From: Panulirus ornatus
Lineage: Eukaryota > Arthropoda > Malacostraca > Decapoda > Palinuridae
Length of the DNA stretch: 64,000 nt
NCBI RefSeq assembly: GCF_036320965.1
Contig: NC_092281.1
Location: 11,148,219 to 11,212,218, forward strand
Direction: 5' to 3'
In this document: piece by piece, positions 45,685 to 58,009 of the stretch
Layout of the letters: every line of letters begins with the position of its first letter
Position numbering within the stretch: position 1 is the first letter of the stretch
Made by a program: the position numbers and the translations under genes
Notes under the pieces: model-generated
The model's input: the letters and a program-made list of their open reading frames with translations, nothing else
Databases searched by the model: none
What the model was told of the DNA's origin: nothing

Positions 45685-48600
45685 CTCCCAGTGACTGGCT
45701 TCTGTCTCTCCCATTAACTGGCTCTTATCTCTCCCATCATCTGGGTCTTATCTCTCTCAATGACAGGCTCTTATCTCTCTCTCAATGACTGGCTCTTATC
45801 TCTCTCTCAATGACTGGCTCTTATCTCTCTCTCAATGACTTGCTCTTATCTCTCTCAATGACTGGCTCTTATCTCTCTCAATGACTGGCTCTTATCTCTC
45901 TCTCAATGACTGGCTCTTATCTCTCTCAATGACTGGCTCTTATCTCTCTCTCAATGACTGGCTCTTATCTCTCTCTCAATGACTGGCTCTTATCTCTCTC
46001 TCAATGACTGGCTCTTATCTCTCTCAATGACTGGCTCTTATCTCTCTCTCAATGACTGGCTCTTATCTCTCTCTCAATGACTGGCTCTTATCTCTCTCAA
46101 TGACTGGCTCTTATCTCTCTCTCAATGACTGGCTCTTATCTCTCTCAATGACTGGCTCTTATCTCTCTCAATGACTGGCTCTTATCTCTCTCAATGACTG
46201 GCTCTTATCTCTCTCAATGACTGGCTCTTATCTCTCTCAATGACTGGCTCTTATCTCTCTCTCAATGACTGGCTCTTATCTCTCTCAATGACTGGCTCTT
46301 ATCTCTCTCAATGACTGGCTCTTATCTCTCTCTCAATGACTGGCTCTTATCTCTCTCTCAATGACTGGCTCTTATCTCTCTCTCAATGACTGGCTCTTAT
46401 CTCTCTCAATGACTGGCTCTTATCTCTCTCAATGACTGGCTCTTATCTCTCTCTCAATGACTGGCTCTTATCTCTCTCAATGACTGGCTCTTATCTCTCT
46501 CTCAATGACTGGCTCTTATCTCTCTCTCAATGACTGGCTCTTATCTCTCTCAATGACTGGCTCTTATCTCTCTCAATGACTGGCTCTTATCTCTCTCAAT
46601 GACTGGCTCTTATCTCTCTCTCAATGACTGGCTCTTATCTCTCTCAATGACTGGCTCTTATCTCTCTCAATGACTGGCTCTTATCTCTCTCTCAATGACT
46701 GGCTCTTATCTCTCTCAATGACTGGCTCTTATCTCTCTCAATGACTGGCTCTTATCTCTCTCAATGACTGGCTCTTATCTCTCTCTCAATGACTGGCTCT
46801 TATCTCTCTCTCAATGACTGGCTCTTATCTCTCTCAATGACTGGCTCTTATCTCTCTCAATGACTGGCTCTTATCTCTCTCTCAATGACTGGCTCTTATC
46901 TCTCTCAATGACTGGCTCTTATCTCTCTCTCAATGACTGGCTCTTATCTCTCTCTCAATGACTGGCTCTTATCTCTCTCTCAATGACTGGCTCTTATCTC
47001 TCTCTCAATGACTGGCTCTTATCTCTCTCAATGACTGGCTCTTATCTCTCTCTCAATGACTGGCTCTTATCTCTCTCTCAATGACTGGCTCTTATCTCTC
47101 TCTCAATGACTGGCTCTTATCTCTCTCTCAATGACTGGCTCTTATCTCTCTCTCAATGACTGGCTCTTATCTCTCTCAATGACTGGCTCTTATCTCTCTC
47201 AATGACTGGCTCTTATCTCTCTCAATGACTGGCTCTTATCTCTCTCAATGACTGGCTCTTATCTCTCTCTCAATGACTGGCTCTTATCTCTCTCTCAATG
47301 ACTGGCTCTTATCTCTCTCTCAATGACTGGCTCTTATCTCTCTCAATGACTGGCTCTTATCTCTCTCTCAATGACTGGCTCTTATCTCTCTCAATGACTG
47401 GCTCTTATCTCTCTCAATGACTGGCTCTTATCTCTCTCAATGACTGGCTCTTATCTCTCTCAATGACTGGCTCTTATCTCTCTCAATGACTGGCTCTTAT
47501 CTCTCTCAATGACTGGCTCTTATCTCTCTCTCAATGACTGGCTCTTATCTCTCTCAATGACTGGCTCTTATCTCTCTCTCAATGACTGGCTCTTATCTCT
47601 CTCTCAATGACTGGCTCTTATCTCTCTCTCAATGACTGGCTCTTATCTCTCTCTCAATGACTGGCTCTTATCTCTCTCTCAATGACTGGCTCTTATCTCT
47701 CTCAATGACTGGCTCTTATCTCTCTCTCAATGACTGGCTCTTATCTCTCTCTCAATGACTGGCTCTTATCTCTCTCAATGACTGGCTCTTATCTCTCTCA
47801 ATGACTGGCTCTTATCTCTCTCAATGACTGGCTCTTATCTCTCTCTCAATGACTGGCTCTTATCTCTCTCAATGACTGGCTCTTATCTCTCTCTCAATGA
47901 CTGGCTCTTATCTCTCTCAATGACTGGCTCTTATCTCTCTCTCAATGACTGGCTCTTATCTCTCTCAATGACTGGCTCTTATCTCTCTCTCAATGACTGG
48001 CTCTTATCTCTCTCAATGACTGGCTCTTATCTCTCTCTCAATGACTGGCTCTTATCTCTCTCTCAATGACTGGCTCTTATCTCTCTCAATGACTGGCTCT
48101 TATCTCTCTCAATGACTGGCTCTTATCTCTCTCAATGACTGGCTCTTATCTCTCTCAATGACTGGCTCTTATCTCTCTCTCAATGACTGGCTCTTATCTC
48201 TCTCAATGACTGGCTCTTATCTCTCTCAATGACTGGCTCTTATCTCTCTCAATGACTGGCTCTTATCTCTCTCAATGACTGGCTCTTATCTCTCTCAATG
48301 ACTGGCTCTTATCTCTCTCAATGACTGGCTCTTATCTCTCTCAATGACTGGCTCTTATCTCTCTCAATGACTGGCTCTTATCTCTCTCTCAATGACTGGC
48401 TCTTATCTCTCTCTCAATGACTGGCTCTTATCTCTCTCAATGACTGGCTCTTATCTCTCTCAATGACTGGCTCTTATCTCTCTCAATGACTGGCTCTTAT
48501 CTCTCTCTCAATGACTGGCTCTTATCTCTCTCAATGACTGGCTCTTATCTCTCTCTCAATGACTGGCTCTTATCTCTCTCAATGACTGGCTCTTATCTCT

Positions 48601-50247
48601 CTCTCAATGACTGGCTCTTATCTCTCTCAATGACTGGCTCTTATCTCTCTCTCAATGACTGGCTCTTATCTCTCTCTCAATGACTGGCTCTTATCTCTCT
48701 CAATGACTGGCTCTTATCTCTCTCTCAATGACTGGCTCTTATCTCTCTCAATGACTGGCTCTTATCTCTCTCTCAATGACTGGCTCTTATCTCTCTCAAT
48801 GACTGGCTCTTATCTCTCTCTCAATGACTGGCTCTTATCTCTCTCAATGACTGGCTCTTATCTCTCTCTCAATGACTGGCTCTTATCTCTCTCAATGACT
48901 GGCTCTTATCTCTCTCTCAATGACTGGCTCTTATCTCTCTCAATGACTGGCTCTTATCTCTCTCAATGACTGGCTCTTATCTCTCTCAATGACTGGCTCT
49001 TATCTCTCTCAATGACTGGCTCTTATCTCTCTCAATGACTGGCTCTTATCTCTCTCTCAATGACTGGCTCTTATCTCTCTCAATGACTGGCTCTTATCTC
49101 TCTCAATGACTGGCTCTTATCTCTCTCAATGACTGGCTCTTATCTCTCTCAATGACTGGCTCTTATCTCTCTCAATGACTGGCTCTTATCTCTCTCAATG
49201 ACTGGCTCTTATCTCTCTCAATGACTGGCTCTTATCTCTCTCAATGACTGGCTCTTATCTCTCTCTCAATGACTGGCTCTTATCTCTCTCAATGACTGGC
49301 TCTTATCTCTCTCTCAATGACTGGCTCTTATCTCTCTCAATGACTGGCTCTTATCTCTCTCAATGACTGGCTCTTATCTCTCTCAATGACTGGCTCTTAT
49401 CTCTCTCAATGACTGGCTCTTATCTCTCTCAATGACTGGCTCTTATCTCTCTCAATGACTGGCTCTTATCTCTCTCAATGACTGGCTCTTATCTCTCTCA
49501 ATGACTGGCTCTTATCTCTCTCAATGACTGGCTCTTATCTCTCTCAATGACTGGCTCTTATCTCTCTCAATGACTGGCTCTTATCTCTCTCAATGACTGG
49601 CTCTTATCTCTCTCAATGACTGGCTCTTATCTCTCTCAATGACTGGCTCTTATCTCTCTCAATGACTGGCTCTTATCTCTCTCAATGACTGGCTCTTATC
49701 TCTCTCAATGACTGGCTCTTATCTCTCTCAATGACTGGCTCTTATCTCTCTCAATGACTGGCTCTTATCTCTCTCAATGACTGGCTCTTATCTCTCTCAA
49801 TGACTGGCTCTTATCTCTCTCAATGACTGGCTCTTATCTCTCTCAATGACTGGCTCTTATCTCTCTCAATGACTGGCTCTTATCTCTCTCAATGACTGGC
49901 TCTTATCTCTCTCAATGACTGGCTCTTATCTCTCTCAATGACTGGCTCTTATCTCTCTCAATGACTGGCTCTTATCTCTCTCAATGACTGGCTCTTATCT
50001 CTCTCTCAATGACTGGCTCTTATCTCTCTCAATGACTGGCTCTTATCTCTCTCAATGACTGGCTCTTATCTCTCTCTCAATGACTGGCTCTTATCTCTCT
50101 CAATGACTGGCTCTTATCTCTCTCAATGACTGGCTCTTATCTCTCTCAATGACTGGCTCTTATCTCTCTCAATGACTGGCTCTTATCTCTCTCAATGACT
50201 GGCTCTTATCTCTCTCTCAATGACTGGCTCTTATCTCTCTCAATGTA
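45685..50247. repeat. 4.5-kb minisatellite array, unit 23 or 25 bp
   Basis: About 190 tandem copies of AATGACTGGCTCTTATC plus TCTCTC (23 bp) or TCTCTCTC (25 bp). Sequence between copies is almost invariant; only the CT count varies. The first copies (45690-45760) are diverged (CCAGTGACTGGCTTCTG). 23- and 25-bp units alternate regularly in places (47,824-48,060; 48,486-48,960). From about 49,320 to 49,990 nearly all units are 23 bp. Open frames (MTGSYLSLNDW) are by-products. Confidence 0.98.
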
Positions 50248-50397
50248 CTCCTACTTGTACTCCTCCTCAGCCTGTGCCCAAGGTCAAGGGAGGAGGACAC
50301 ACGGGCCAGGATCTTCCACGTTGACCTCGCTCGTCGGGGTCACGACCTTAGACGACCCCCCCCTTCCTCTCTCCCTCCCCCGTGGTGATCCTAGTAG

Positions 50398-51245
50398 TAC
50401 ATTCTGCCACCTGGGGCTCTCACCTTCCCCAGGCTCCCCTCCTGTGGCTCTCACCCTTCCCCCAGGCTCCCCCTGTGGCTCTCACCTTTCCCAGGCTCCC
50501 CCTGTGGCTCTCACCCTTCCCCCAGGCTCCCCCCTGTGGCTCTCACCTTTCCCAGGCTCCCTCTGTGGCTCTCACCCTTCCCCAGGCTCCCCCTGTGGCT
50601 CTCACCTTCCCACAGGCTCCGCCTGTGGCTCTCACCTTCCCCAGGCTCCCCCTATGGCTCTCACCTTCCCCCAGGCTCCCCTGTGGCTCACACCTTCCCC
50701 AGGCTCCCCCTGTGGCTCTCACCTTCCCCAGGCTCCCCCTATGGCTCTCACTTTCCCCAGGCTCCCCCTGTGGCTCTCACCTTTCCTCAGGCTCCCCCTG
50801 TGGCTCTCACCTTTCCCAGGCTCCCCCTGTGGCTCTCACCTTCCCCCAGACTCCCCCTGTGGCTCTCACCTTCCCCAGGCTCCCCCTGTGGCTCTCACCT
50901 TCCCCCAGGCTCCGCCTGTGGCTCTCACCTTCCCCAGGCTCCCCCCCTGTGGCTCTCACCTTTCCCCAGGCTCCCCCTGTGGCTCTCACCTTCCCCAGGC
51001 TCCTCCTGTGGCTCTCACCTTCCCCCAGGCTCCCCCTGTGGCTCCCACCTTCCCCCAGGCTCCCCCTGTGGCTCTCACCTTCCCCAGGCTCTCCCCCTGT
51101 GACTCTCACCTTCCCCAGGCTCCCCTATGGCTCTCACCTTCCCCAGGCTCCCCCCCCCCTGTGGCTCCCACCTTCCCACAGGCTCCCCCCTGTGCCTCTC
51201 ACCTTCCCCCAGGCTCCCCCCCTGTGGCTCCCCCTGTGACTCCCA
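50398..51245. repeat. About 28-bp minisatellite, CCCCTGTGGCTCTCACCTTC
   Basis: About thirty units of CCCCTGTGGCTCTCACCTTC with CCCAGGCT. Frames are open on both strands (SPCGSHLPQAP) by repetition. No gene. Confidence 0.93.
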
Positions 51246-51416
51246 CCATCGTTGGAGACGCGAGAGCTCCCGCGTAGCCAGGGCACCGCGTGCGATGCCC
51301 GTAGTCGACGCCCTGATCTCAAATATTCTTATGATAATATTCCGTAATATTTCCCCGAAGATCGAGTCTGCGATACCTAGTCTCCGATCTCATTTGCCCC
51401 TCTGTGAGGTTTTCTG

Positions 51417-51512
51417 GTCAACGATTTAGCTCGGTACATTATCTGTGTCAACGATTTAGCTCGGTACATTATCTGTGTCAACGATTTAGCTCGGTACATT
51501 ATCTGTGTCAAT
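51417..51512. repeat. 30-bp triplicate, TCAACGATTTAGCTCGGTAC
   Basis: Three perfect units (TCAACGATTTAGCTCGGTAC plus ATTATCTGTG). Confidence 0.95.
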
Positions 51513-51689
51513 TTCGTGAGGGTTTGACGCCCTCACCGTTCCAAAGACCGTGGCATAGATGTTGGGGGGTGGGCATAGTACGGTGTGGATGTATTGTGTC
51601 TGTGGCCTTGCCTGTGACTGGGTCATTGCAGGTCAAATTAGATGGGATAGGAGTTAGACTGAAGTGGGGCCAAGTGGAACAGGAATGGA

Positions 51690-52050
51690 GGGGGTGTTGT
51701 GTTTGGGGTGTTAGAAAGACGAAAGTGGGGGTCAAGTGGAAGGAGTGGAGGGAGGGTGTTGTGTTTGGGGTGTTAGAAAGACGAAAGTGGGTGGTCATGT
51801 GGAAGGAGTGGAGGAGGGTTGTGTATGGGGTGTTAGAAAGACGAAAGTGGGGGGTCATGTGGAAGGAGTGGAGGAGGGTTGTGTATGGGGTGTTAGAAAG
51901 ACGGGAGTGGGTGGTCATGTGGAAGGAGTGGAGGGAGGAGGGTTGTGTTTAGGGGTGTTAGAAAGACGGGAGTGGGTGATCATGTGGAAGGAGTGGAGGA
52001 GGGTTGTGTTTAGGGTGTTAGAAAGACGGAAGTGGGTGGTCATGTGGAAG
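51690..52050. repeat. About 60-bp minisatellite, GTTAGAAAGACGAAAGTGGG
   Basis: Six units of GTTAGAAAGACGAAAGTGGG, TGGTCATGTGGAAGGAGTGG and AGGAGGGTTGTGT. Confidence 0.93.
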
Positions 52051-52402
52051 GATAGGGTCAAGTTGTTGCTGGGTCACCACCCCTCGTGCCATGACCACCA
52101 CTTCCCTCCTTCAGGGAAATATTGACCCCACCCCCATCTGCTGAGCTGACCTGTGCCACACTGGTCACGTGTGTCGTGATCTCTGTGTGGTCTTGACGCG
52201 TGGTGTTGTTGACCACTTGGGATGGAGTGCCTGGTGTCTGCTTGCTGATGGTGGTAGTAGTGGTAGTAGTAGTGGTAGTGGTAGTGGTGGTGGTAGTAGT
52301 AGTAGAAGTGGTAGTTTTCGCTTCCATCAGCTGCACTACAGAGAACCTTATGTGGAGAACTGTATCTCATTTTTTTCTGTGTTGTATTCAGTGGTGGATG
52401 GG

Positions 52403-52404
<2 letters not shown>

Positions 52405-52449
<45 letters not shown>
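52405..52449. repeat. (GT)n microsatellite
   Basis: Perfect dinucleotide run, preceded by a (GTAGTG)n-like stretch at 52245-52315. Confidence 0.95.
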
Positions 52450-52450
<1 letters not shown>

Positions 52451-52705
52451 CACTAGTACGGAGGCAGGAGGAGGCCCATGAGTGGCTGGCTGTTCCAGGA
52501 ACGGTTCGTCACGGTTGTAAAGACGGTGGGAGGCAGCATGAGAGGCCAGGGCCTTGGGTCTGTTGACACAGGCCCTCCTCCTCCTCCTCCTCCTCCTCCC
52601 AGCTGTGCTCGGCCTCTGTGCTCTCCTCCCCCCTCTCACCCGTTCACCCCCGTAAACAAAAGGCGGAAAATTGGGAAGACTGATGCATGGTGGGTTGAGG
52701 TTGTG

Positions 52706-52707
<2 letters not shown>

Positions 52708-52780
<73 letters not shown>
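52708..52780. repeat. (GA)n microsatellite
   Basis: Perfect run. Confidence 0.97.
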
Positions 52781-52784
<4 letters not shown>

Positions 52785-52899
52785 GGATGGGTGGGGTGGA
52801 GGGAGGTGTTCTCCAAGAGGAAGAGTTAGGGAGGGTCGGAGGAGGAGAGAGTATTTTCCAGTCTTGTTTTATTTCATCCCTGGAGAGGACCCCAACCCC

Positions 52900-52995
<96 letters not shown>

Positions 52996-53041
52996 TCGAA
53001 CTCTTGTTCTCGTCCAGCAACATGTGGAGCTGTGTGGCCCC

Positions 53042-53110
<69 letters not shown>
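52900..53110. repeat. Two (CT)n tracts around a 50-bp spacer
   Basis: (CT)n at 52900-52993 and 53043-53110. With the (GA)n at 52708-52780 they form a large inverted repeat. Confidence 0.95.
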
Positions 53111-53112
<2 letters not shown>

Positions 53113-53525
53113 CCCCTCACAGTGAGTCATTTTGCAAAGCTGGGGGGCGTCCCCAACCCCCGGAGGCTGGCCAAAGAGCGAAGGGCTCCTCCCTTCTGAA
53201 GGGCTGTCTTGCCCTAAGACCATCAGACCCCCCTCCCAGAATATCTCACCACAGACTGGAGAGAACCTCCACCAATCTTTGAGCCATGGTGTATATACGC
53301 TATCTTCCAAGAGAGATTATATGTACCTGAAGACGTTGTATACTTCTGCTGTATATGATCAAAGATTACCCCAGACGTCGAGCGGTAAATGACAGGTAAG
53401 TAGATAGTCCACACAAGAGCTGCGGGGGGGTGTCCTCGTTGCTTGAGCAGCGGTGCTGGTGGAAGACGCTGGTCACGACGCGAAGAAAAGAAATCTGTAG
53501 CCGTTCAGTCTTGGACGTGTGTGTC

Positions 53526-53528
53526 TGT

Positions 53529-53573
<45 letters not shown>
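53526..53573. repeat. (GT)n microsatellite
   Basis: Perfect dinucleotide run. Confidence 0.95.
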
Positions 53574-53574
<1 letters not shown>

Positions 53575-54177
53575 CTGGTGCCCTGTGTGGCTCAGGCGAG
53601 GCGGGGGAGTACCGGTGGTAGTGTGTGAGGCAGGTCAGCTGCTGCTGCTGCTTTATGAAGGCTTGACGTGGGGGAGGTGGAGGTCAGACACGGCAGGCGG
53701 CGGCTGCTGCTGTGGGAGGCTCTCCGCTGGAAATAGTTTGGTGGAGCCGCTGGGCTCGGTGCGACACGAGGCCAGAATAAAAGATTGGCGAGTAGAGTCC
53801 GTCCCCGGGAGGCGGGCCTGATATGGCTCGACTCTCTGAGAGGGTTGTACGCTAACCAGGGAACGATTGTTCATGCTCCCGAGCCGCAGAGAGCTCGGCC
53901 AGGTCACCTCTGGTGTGATGAAAGGTGAGGGAGAGGAAGAGTTTTATTAGAGTGATATATTCGTGGAGAGGGGAGGCCGAGTCTAGTGGCAGCCACTGTT
54001 GGTGACGTGGGAGGAGCACTCTGGAGGGTGAGGGTGTGGAGTGAGGGAGGGAGGGAGGACATGGACGTGACACGGCAACAGCTGCTCAGGCATGACAGCG
54101 GCGTTAAAGCTTGGCCTCGTAGACCGCCAGAGGAGGGGGGGAATCCCCTGCCACACTGCAACAACTCTCGGTGACGC

Positions 54178-54310
54178 AGTCCTGACGTACACCAGCGTCG
54201 CAGCTGACTCTGTAAGATACGCTTGCGACGCAGCTAACATCGGGACATACACCAGCGTCGTAGCTAACACTGGCACGTACAATAGCGATGCAGCTAACAC
54301 CGCGACGCGA
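54178..54310. repeat. About 30-bp imperfect repeat, ACACCAGCGTCGCAGCTAAC
   Basis: Four units with GCGTCG/GCGACG/GCGATG variants; CpG-containing. Confidence 0.75.
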
Positions 54311-54319
54311 CGTAGGATG

Positions 54320-55700
54320 AATATGCCAGGAAGTAATGATGAAAGGGACGATGTTTGTCGGTAAAGAGTTGACAAGTAGCGGGTAGATCGTCCAGGCTAA
54401 CACAGGGGCCAGTTGACGGAGTGACTTCCACCACAACACTGAGCGTCAGGTCAGCAGCATCTGGAGAGACACTGAACTCTACATGTGAGGAGAGGGAGGT
54501 TGGGGTTGTGAGCCAGGTCATGCAACAGGAGGAGGAGGAGGAGGACGTGTGTAGCTCTTCCATAAGATGCTGTCAGGGAAGATGAGGGATACTGATACAC
54601 AAGACCAGCTGAGGGAGACGTGTTCACTGTGAGGGCAGACGTGAGAGATGAGTGGGCTCGAGGAGAGGCAGAGACAGGCGCAGGAAAAGAGGAACAGTTG
54701 GCCATGAAACATTGTTGCTTCTGTCGTAAAGAAACTGTCACTAGATATTGTTTTCTTCATGAGAAACGGCTGTCATCTGTTTCCCAATCGCTGGAAGTGC
54801 CAAGTCTTTATTCTTTTCCCCTGTATGGAGTCGCCTTAGCATCAGGGCTAAGGGTCATTATACCGTAGCGTATAGAGGCCAGAGGAGCGTAGTTATAGGA
54901 GATATTGAGTGTCATTACTGCCTTCATTTCCATAGCAGTTAATGTCTTCATGTATGTATTGAGGAAAGCTTATTAGTTTTCACGGAAAAAGTATCATGGG
55001 GCTAAGAAGGAGCCCCAGGGAACCCCACCATATACCAGACACTTTTCAAACTGATCCAGCCACCATAGATGCCACAGGTCCATGATTAGGGAAGGCTATA
55101 TGGAGGAGGTCAAGCGAGAAGAACCTGATGCCAAAGTTCGTCGAAGGATTTTGAGGTATGGGTGACCAAAGAAAACCATTTGGGAATATAGATGAACCAT
55201 TTTATCGAGAGCAGGAGACAGAGCAACGAGCGAGGGAAGAATTGTGTATTACAAGACCAGTAGGGGATGTCATCACCTGGTTCCTTAGTGTGTGGGGGAG
55301 AGGCAGTATAGCGGCCCCCTTGGAGTGAGAGTAGTGCCGGACAGAGGTGATTTTATCTATAAAGACCCATCAAATGATAGCTATATCTTCATAGATACGG
55401 GTGGAGTGATCCAACTGGAATGTGTAAGATGCATTCTACATTGTCTTTCCCACTACGATACGGCCATGTGGGTTACAATTTTTTTTTTTCTTTTAAATGC
55501 GGGAAATAAAAACACAATCCATTCATTTCCCGCCAGAACATGGCGGACACGTCGTCTATTTACTCTTGTGGGGGGAGGGGAAGGGGGAAGGAGAGCCCTC
55601 CTCCTCCTGCTGGGTCACGGCAGCCGAGCAAACATTGTCGGATTAATCCGGAATCTATTTTGGACTTATCGATCGTGTTAAGTGCTTAGCGAGTCCTTTC
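54320..55700. other. No supported gene; possible LINE relic near 55.0 kb
   Basis: The complement of 54995-55030 reads GVPWGSF, close to the VPQGSVLGP motif, suggesting a minus-strand LINE fragment. Otherwise unremarkable. Confidence 0.35.
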
Positions 55701-55924
55701 ACAGACTTTAAACACAGCTTAATGAACGAACCAGAGCGGCGGCTTCTCCTCCCCTCCCCTCCCATACCCTACCCTTCTCTACCCTACCCTACCCTACCCC
55801 CCCACAACACCCTGACAGAGGCAGGGTGTTCTGCCAGGGTGCAGCGGTTCTACACCCTAGACACAGGTGTGCACTTTGAAGGTACGGGAGATGTGCACCG
55901 TGGAGATATAATCGGTGTATACAC

Positions 55925-56043
<119 letters not shown>

Positions 56044-56044
56044 C

Positions 56045-57150
56045 ATCATGGTTAAGGAAAGGATGTCTTGTATAGCTAGCTTCCTAGTGTTCCACGAGAG
56101 AGGGAGCTCAGTCCTGGACAAACTGGAAAGCTGGGTGGACTGTGTGTATCTGGGGTATCAGAAAGCTTTCGGCACTGTACCGCAAGGGAGGCTAACTAAG
56201 ATGCTGGATCACCAGGGAGGTATAAGGGTGAACCTCCTTCGCGTGGGAGGGAACAAAGGACGCGTGTTGGAGTAGCTATTTCCAGATGGGTTGAGGTGCC
56301 CAGCGGAGTGCCTCAGGGGTCGGTTTTGGGACCATTACGCTTCTCGGTCTGTGTCTATGACTTATCAGAAGATAATGGAGTCCAACCTAATTATGTTTTC
56401 AGGTGATGGAAAGGTCACGAGGGAAGTGAAAAAGCGAGGAGGACTGCATCATATTACAAAGGAGATCTCAAGAGACTCCAAAGTTGGTCTGAAACGTGGA
56501 TGATGCAATTCAGCCGTGGAAATGTAAAGCAGTGAGGGGGGGGCGAGACAAAGCGAAAGACTGCCTCAAGTCTAAGTACTGTGTAACAGGGAATAGACTT
56601 CAGAAACCTGTGTGTGTGTGTGTGTGGGTGAGGACTTTGGGAGTCGACATGGTCCCTAACCTGTCGCCAGAGTCCCATACTACGAGACCAGTTCAGGAGA
56701 CAGACTGTCTACCAGCGGCAGATATTCGAGCAGCCTTCAAGTCTGTGGATGAAAAAAAATATTCAGCAAAGCTGTTCATATCCTGCGTAAGACCCAAACT
56801 GGAATATGCTTCCGTCACCGCACTTAAAGAAGTGGAAAGAGCTAATAGAGAAGTTGGCTTTGAATTTCCCTACCTGTGAAGAGAGAGGAGGGAGGGGTGA
56901 CTTGATCACAACATCTAAGCTTTTTTAAAACATACCGGTGAGTCTGAGATCATGTGAGCAGTTCCTCCAGAGATGTAAGGATAGAGGAACCAGAAGGACA
57001 TAACATGAAAAGGTTTGTTAAAAAGGATGTAAAGAAATACTTCTACAACGTAGGACTGGTGGATGAACACAAGGGAATGACTGAGGACATGGTTAATGCA
57101 GACACCACACAGGAATGGAAAAAGGTTGTGTGATAGTGGGAGATGCTCAA
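56045..57150 (+). mobile_element. CR1/Jockey-like LINE reverse transcriptase pseudogene
   Basis: Several broken plus-strand frames in order: SSVLDKLESWVDCVYLGYQK then AFGTVPQGRL (finger and D..KAFD.VPH region), VEVPSGVPQGSVLGP (56,293-56,340), DLKRLQSWSETWMMQFS, CVRPKLEYASV (RP.LEYA), and a C-terminal part with RFVKKDVKKYFY. The order fits the end of a CR1/Jockey-type ORF2. Stops, frameshifts and loss of the YADD box make it dead. Confidence 0.8.
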
Positions 57151-57170
57151 GATGTGGGGCCCCACGAGTG

Positions 57171-57204
<34 letters not shown>
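57171..57204. repeat. (AC)n microsatellite
   Basis: Joins the end of the LINE relic to the tail element that follows. Confidence 0.95.
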
Positions 57205-57206
<2 letters not shown>

Positions 57207-57400
57207 ATTTGTTTGCCGTTTCCCGCGTAACGAGGTAGCGCCAGGAACAGACGAAGAATGGCTCACATCGACCCTCTCGCTGTCATGTGTAATGCACCGC
57301 AACCAGTCCCCCTCCCAACCACATCCCCTCCCACACTTACAGACGTCCCAGTGGTCCCCCCCCCCCCCCCCACTGACCGCTCCATCTCCCCTGGTTCAAC
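57205..57400 (-). mobile_element. LINE/SINE 3' tail fragment
   Basis: GCCGTTTCCCGCGTAACGAG, GTAGCGCCAGGAACAGACGA, CTCTCGCTGTCATGTGTAAT, GCACCGCAACCA match the tails at 11631-12000 and 45205-45390. Confidence 0.65.
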
Positions 57401-57406
57401 CCACCT

Positions 57407-57409
<3 letters not shown>

Positions 57410-57470
<61 letters not shown>
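57410..57470. repeat. (CT)n microsatellite
   Basis: Perfect run. Confidence 0.97.
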
Positions 57471-57471
<1 letters not shown>

Positions 57472-57688
57472 CAACGCAATGAACAGACACTTCAGTGGCT
57501 GTCAGGTGTCACTCCTTTGGCCCATGTAGCTGTTTCCTCCTCTGCCCCACCCTACTGCTGGCATCCAGACATCTCGCACTGGACAACGCGTGGCTCTCGA
57601 TTTTGCTGCGGTGAACGCTACGTGCTGGTACTACCTGTTGGCAAAATTATATATATTATTTTTTCTTTTTTTTCGTGAACAATCGCAA

Positions 57689-57689
<1 letters not shown>

Positions 57690-57758
<69 letters not shown>
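57690..57758. repeat. (CT)n microsatellite
   Basis: Perfect run. Confidence 0.97.
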
Positions 57759-57761
<3 letters not shown>

Positions 57762-58009
57762 CACCAGTACCACAGCCCCCGTCAGCCACCGGGGGGACTC
57801 TCCTCCCATGACGTGGCGGGCGGCGTGGGAGGGGCCTGGCGTGTGACGTCATGACGTATGGGCGGGGCTTGAGTTATGACCTCATATCATAGAAGCCTCT
57901 GGGCCCGAGGCGTGACGTCATTGAATATAGGGAGGAGGGGGGGGACGGACACAAGTCATAAACGTCAACAAATTCGGAGCTGCCGTTCACCCCGAGACGT
58001 TAGATAAAG

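Noticed and set aside
45685..50247. CRISPR-like array of short repeats
   Set aside because: There are no unique spacers; units are directly contiguous and the genome is eukaryotic.
50195..51277. 360-codon plus-strand frame rich in SPCGSHLPQAP
   Set aside because: Entirely inside two adjacent minisatellites; frames are open on both strands.
52636..53310. RERERE / SLSLSL frames, looking like arginine-rich or leucine-rich proteins
   Set aside because: Simple (GA)n/(CT)n tracts.
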